Shown one piece after another: positions 63,476 to 64,000 of a stretch of DNA of 64,000 nt. The notes under the pieces are model-generated. The model was not told where the DNA came from. It saw nothing but the letters and a program-made list of their open reading frames with translations, and made no database searches. The position numbers were made by a program, and so were the translations under genes. The stretch is taken from contig QJOU01000017.1 in the NCBI GenBank assembly GCA_003265685.1, forward strand, positions 45,463 through 109,462, written 5' to 3'. This stretch comes from Piscinibacter caeni (GTDB lineage Bacteria > Pseudomonadota > Gammaproteobacteria > Burkholderiales > Burkholderiaceae_C). Every line of letters begins with the position of its first letter. Position 1 is the stretch's first letter.

Positions 63476-64000
63476 TCATCGTCCTGCTGTGCCGCCGGTT
63501 TCGCCGCCGGATTCCACCAGCGCGATGCGCCGCGCGAGGCGCTGCGCCTCGCCCACGTCGCCGGCCCGCTCGGCCAGGCGCTGCTGCACCTTCAGCCAGG
63601 CCAGCAGCGGACGCCGCCAGCCCTGGGCCGAGGCGGTGTCGGCGGCGCGTGCGATCAGCGCCGGGTCGGCCCGGCCGGCCTGGAACAGCAGCGCGATCGC
63701 GATCAGGCGCGACTGCGGGTCCTCGATCGCGGCCACCGTGTCGCCGGTCACGCGGCCGCCGGCCAGCGCCGCCGCCACGCCGCGTTGCGCCTGCGGCAGC
63801 AGCGCGATGCGCTCGGGCTCGAGCGCGCGGCCCAGCAGGTGCTCGGCGTAGGCCTGCTCGGCCGCGCCGGCGTCGGCGCGCAGCGGCTCGAAGCCTTCGC
63901 AGGGGCCGAACGCCAGGCTCGCGACACGCGCCGCGCAGCGCATCAGCTCGGCGCGCGCCAGCAGGGCGGGGCGGCCAGTGCGGGCAAGGGCCTCCCGGGC
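63476..64000 (-). CDS. Hypothetical protein, C-terminal part only
   Basis: The reading frame is open to the right edge with no required start before it, so the gene is cut by the window; the ATG at 63943 is internal. The visible 174 residues are alpha-helical and Ala/Arg-rich, with repeating helical units (RLIAIALLFQAGRADPALIA; PLLAWLKVQQRLAERAGDV) suggestive of TPR/Sel1-like or PilF-like solenoids. It includes the only two visible cysteines, in MRCAARVASLAFGPCEG. The tail is GGETGGTAGR. It lies about 100 bases upstream of the small paralogue gene on the same strand. No function can be named. Confidence 0.6.
   Translation of the reverse strand, partial: AREALARTGRPALLARAELMRCAARVASLAFGPCEGFEPLRADAGAAEQAYAEHLLGRALEPERIALLPQAQRGVAAALAGGRVTGDTVAAIEDPQSRLIAIALLFQAGRADPALIARAADTASAQGWRRPLLAWLKVQQRLAERAGDVGEAQRLARRIALVESGGETGGTAGR

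Overview
The window is about 70% G+C and densely packed on both strands. It looks like chromosomal DNA of a betaproteobacterium of the order Burkholderiales, probably near Rubrivivax, Piscinibacter or Leptothrix. This placement is inferred from base composition and from recognisable families (DUF3016, DUF2726, SapC, class II DAHP synthase, cold-shock/DUF1294, D-alanine catabolism). I see no insertion sequence, integrase, phage gene or CRISPR array. One tRNA gene is present, tRNA-Ser(UGA).

Layout. 1-11.8 kb: a partial gene, a cytochrome P460-cupredoxin fusion, an ABC exporter, a short-chain dehydrogenase-like protein, a TIR-TPR membrane protein and several small envelope or hypothetical genes. 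11.8-16.2 kb: oligopeptidase B, a cobalamin-binding protein and an MFS pump. 16.3-21.5 kb: an apparent four-gene operon (flavin/2Fe-2S reductase, cytochrome-b-like membrane protein, octaheme cytochrome c, cation P-type ATPase) behind an FNR/Anr-type site centred exactly at -41.5 from a plausible start. 21.6-22.3 kb: a two-gene mini-operon of small envelope proteins and a 184-bp nested inverted-repeat element. 22.4-30.2 kb: TerB-like protein, PsuG, glycogen phosphorylase and pyruvate carboxylase. 30.2-37.3 kb: two TIR or TIR-like genes, then alr-agcS-dadA (alanine racemase, alanine symporter, D-amino acid dehydrogenase) behind a sigma-54-type promoter and divergent from a TyrR-like sigma-54 activator. 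37.4-50.6 kb: class II DAHP synthase, a TIR/beta-propeller protein running into tRNA-Ser, a three-repeat beta-sandwich protein with a peptidoglycan-binding domain, ApaH, a CorC-like protein, SapC, a PcaC-PcaD fusion and a pseudokinase-TIR protein. 50.7-64 kb: membrane proteins, a diguanylate cyclase, mgtA with a short leader ORF, malic enzyme translationally coupled to a LanCL-type protein, a membrane protein with a possible TIR-like tail, hemolysin III and a partial gene.

How the genes work together. Four local units are well supported: the putative oxygen-responsive electron-transfer/ATPase operon, the alanine catabolic unit with its own activator, the maeB-lanCL pair (NADPH supply beside a glutathione-linked family) and the mgtA leader. 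Four clear TIR proteins and two weaker TIR-like proteins are spread across the window with different partner domains. They look like independent sensors or signalling proteins rather than one defence island. Coordinates and starts were read by eye. Family assignments come from motif recognition, not database searches.
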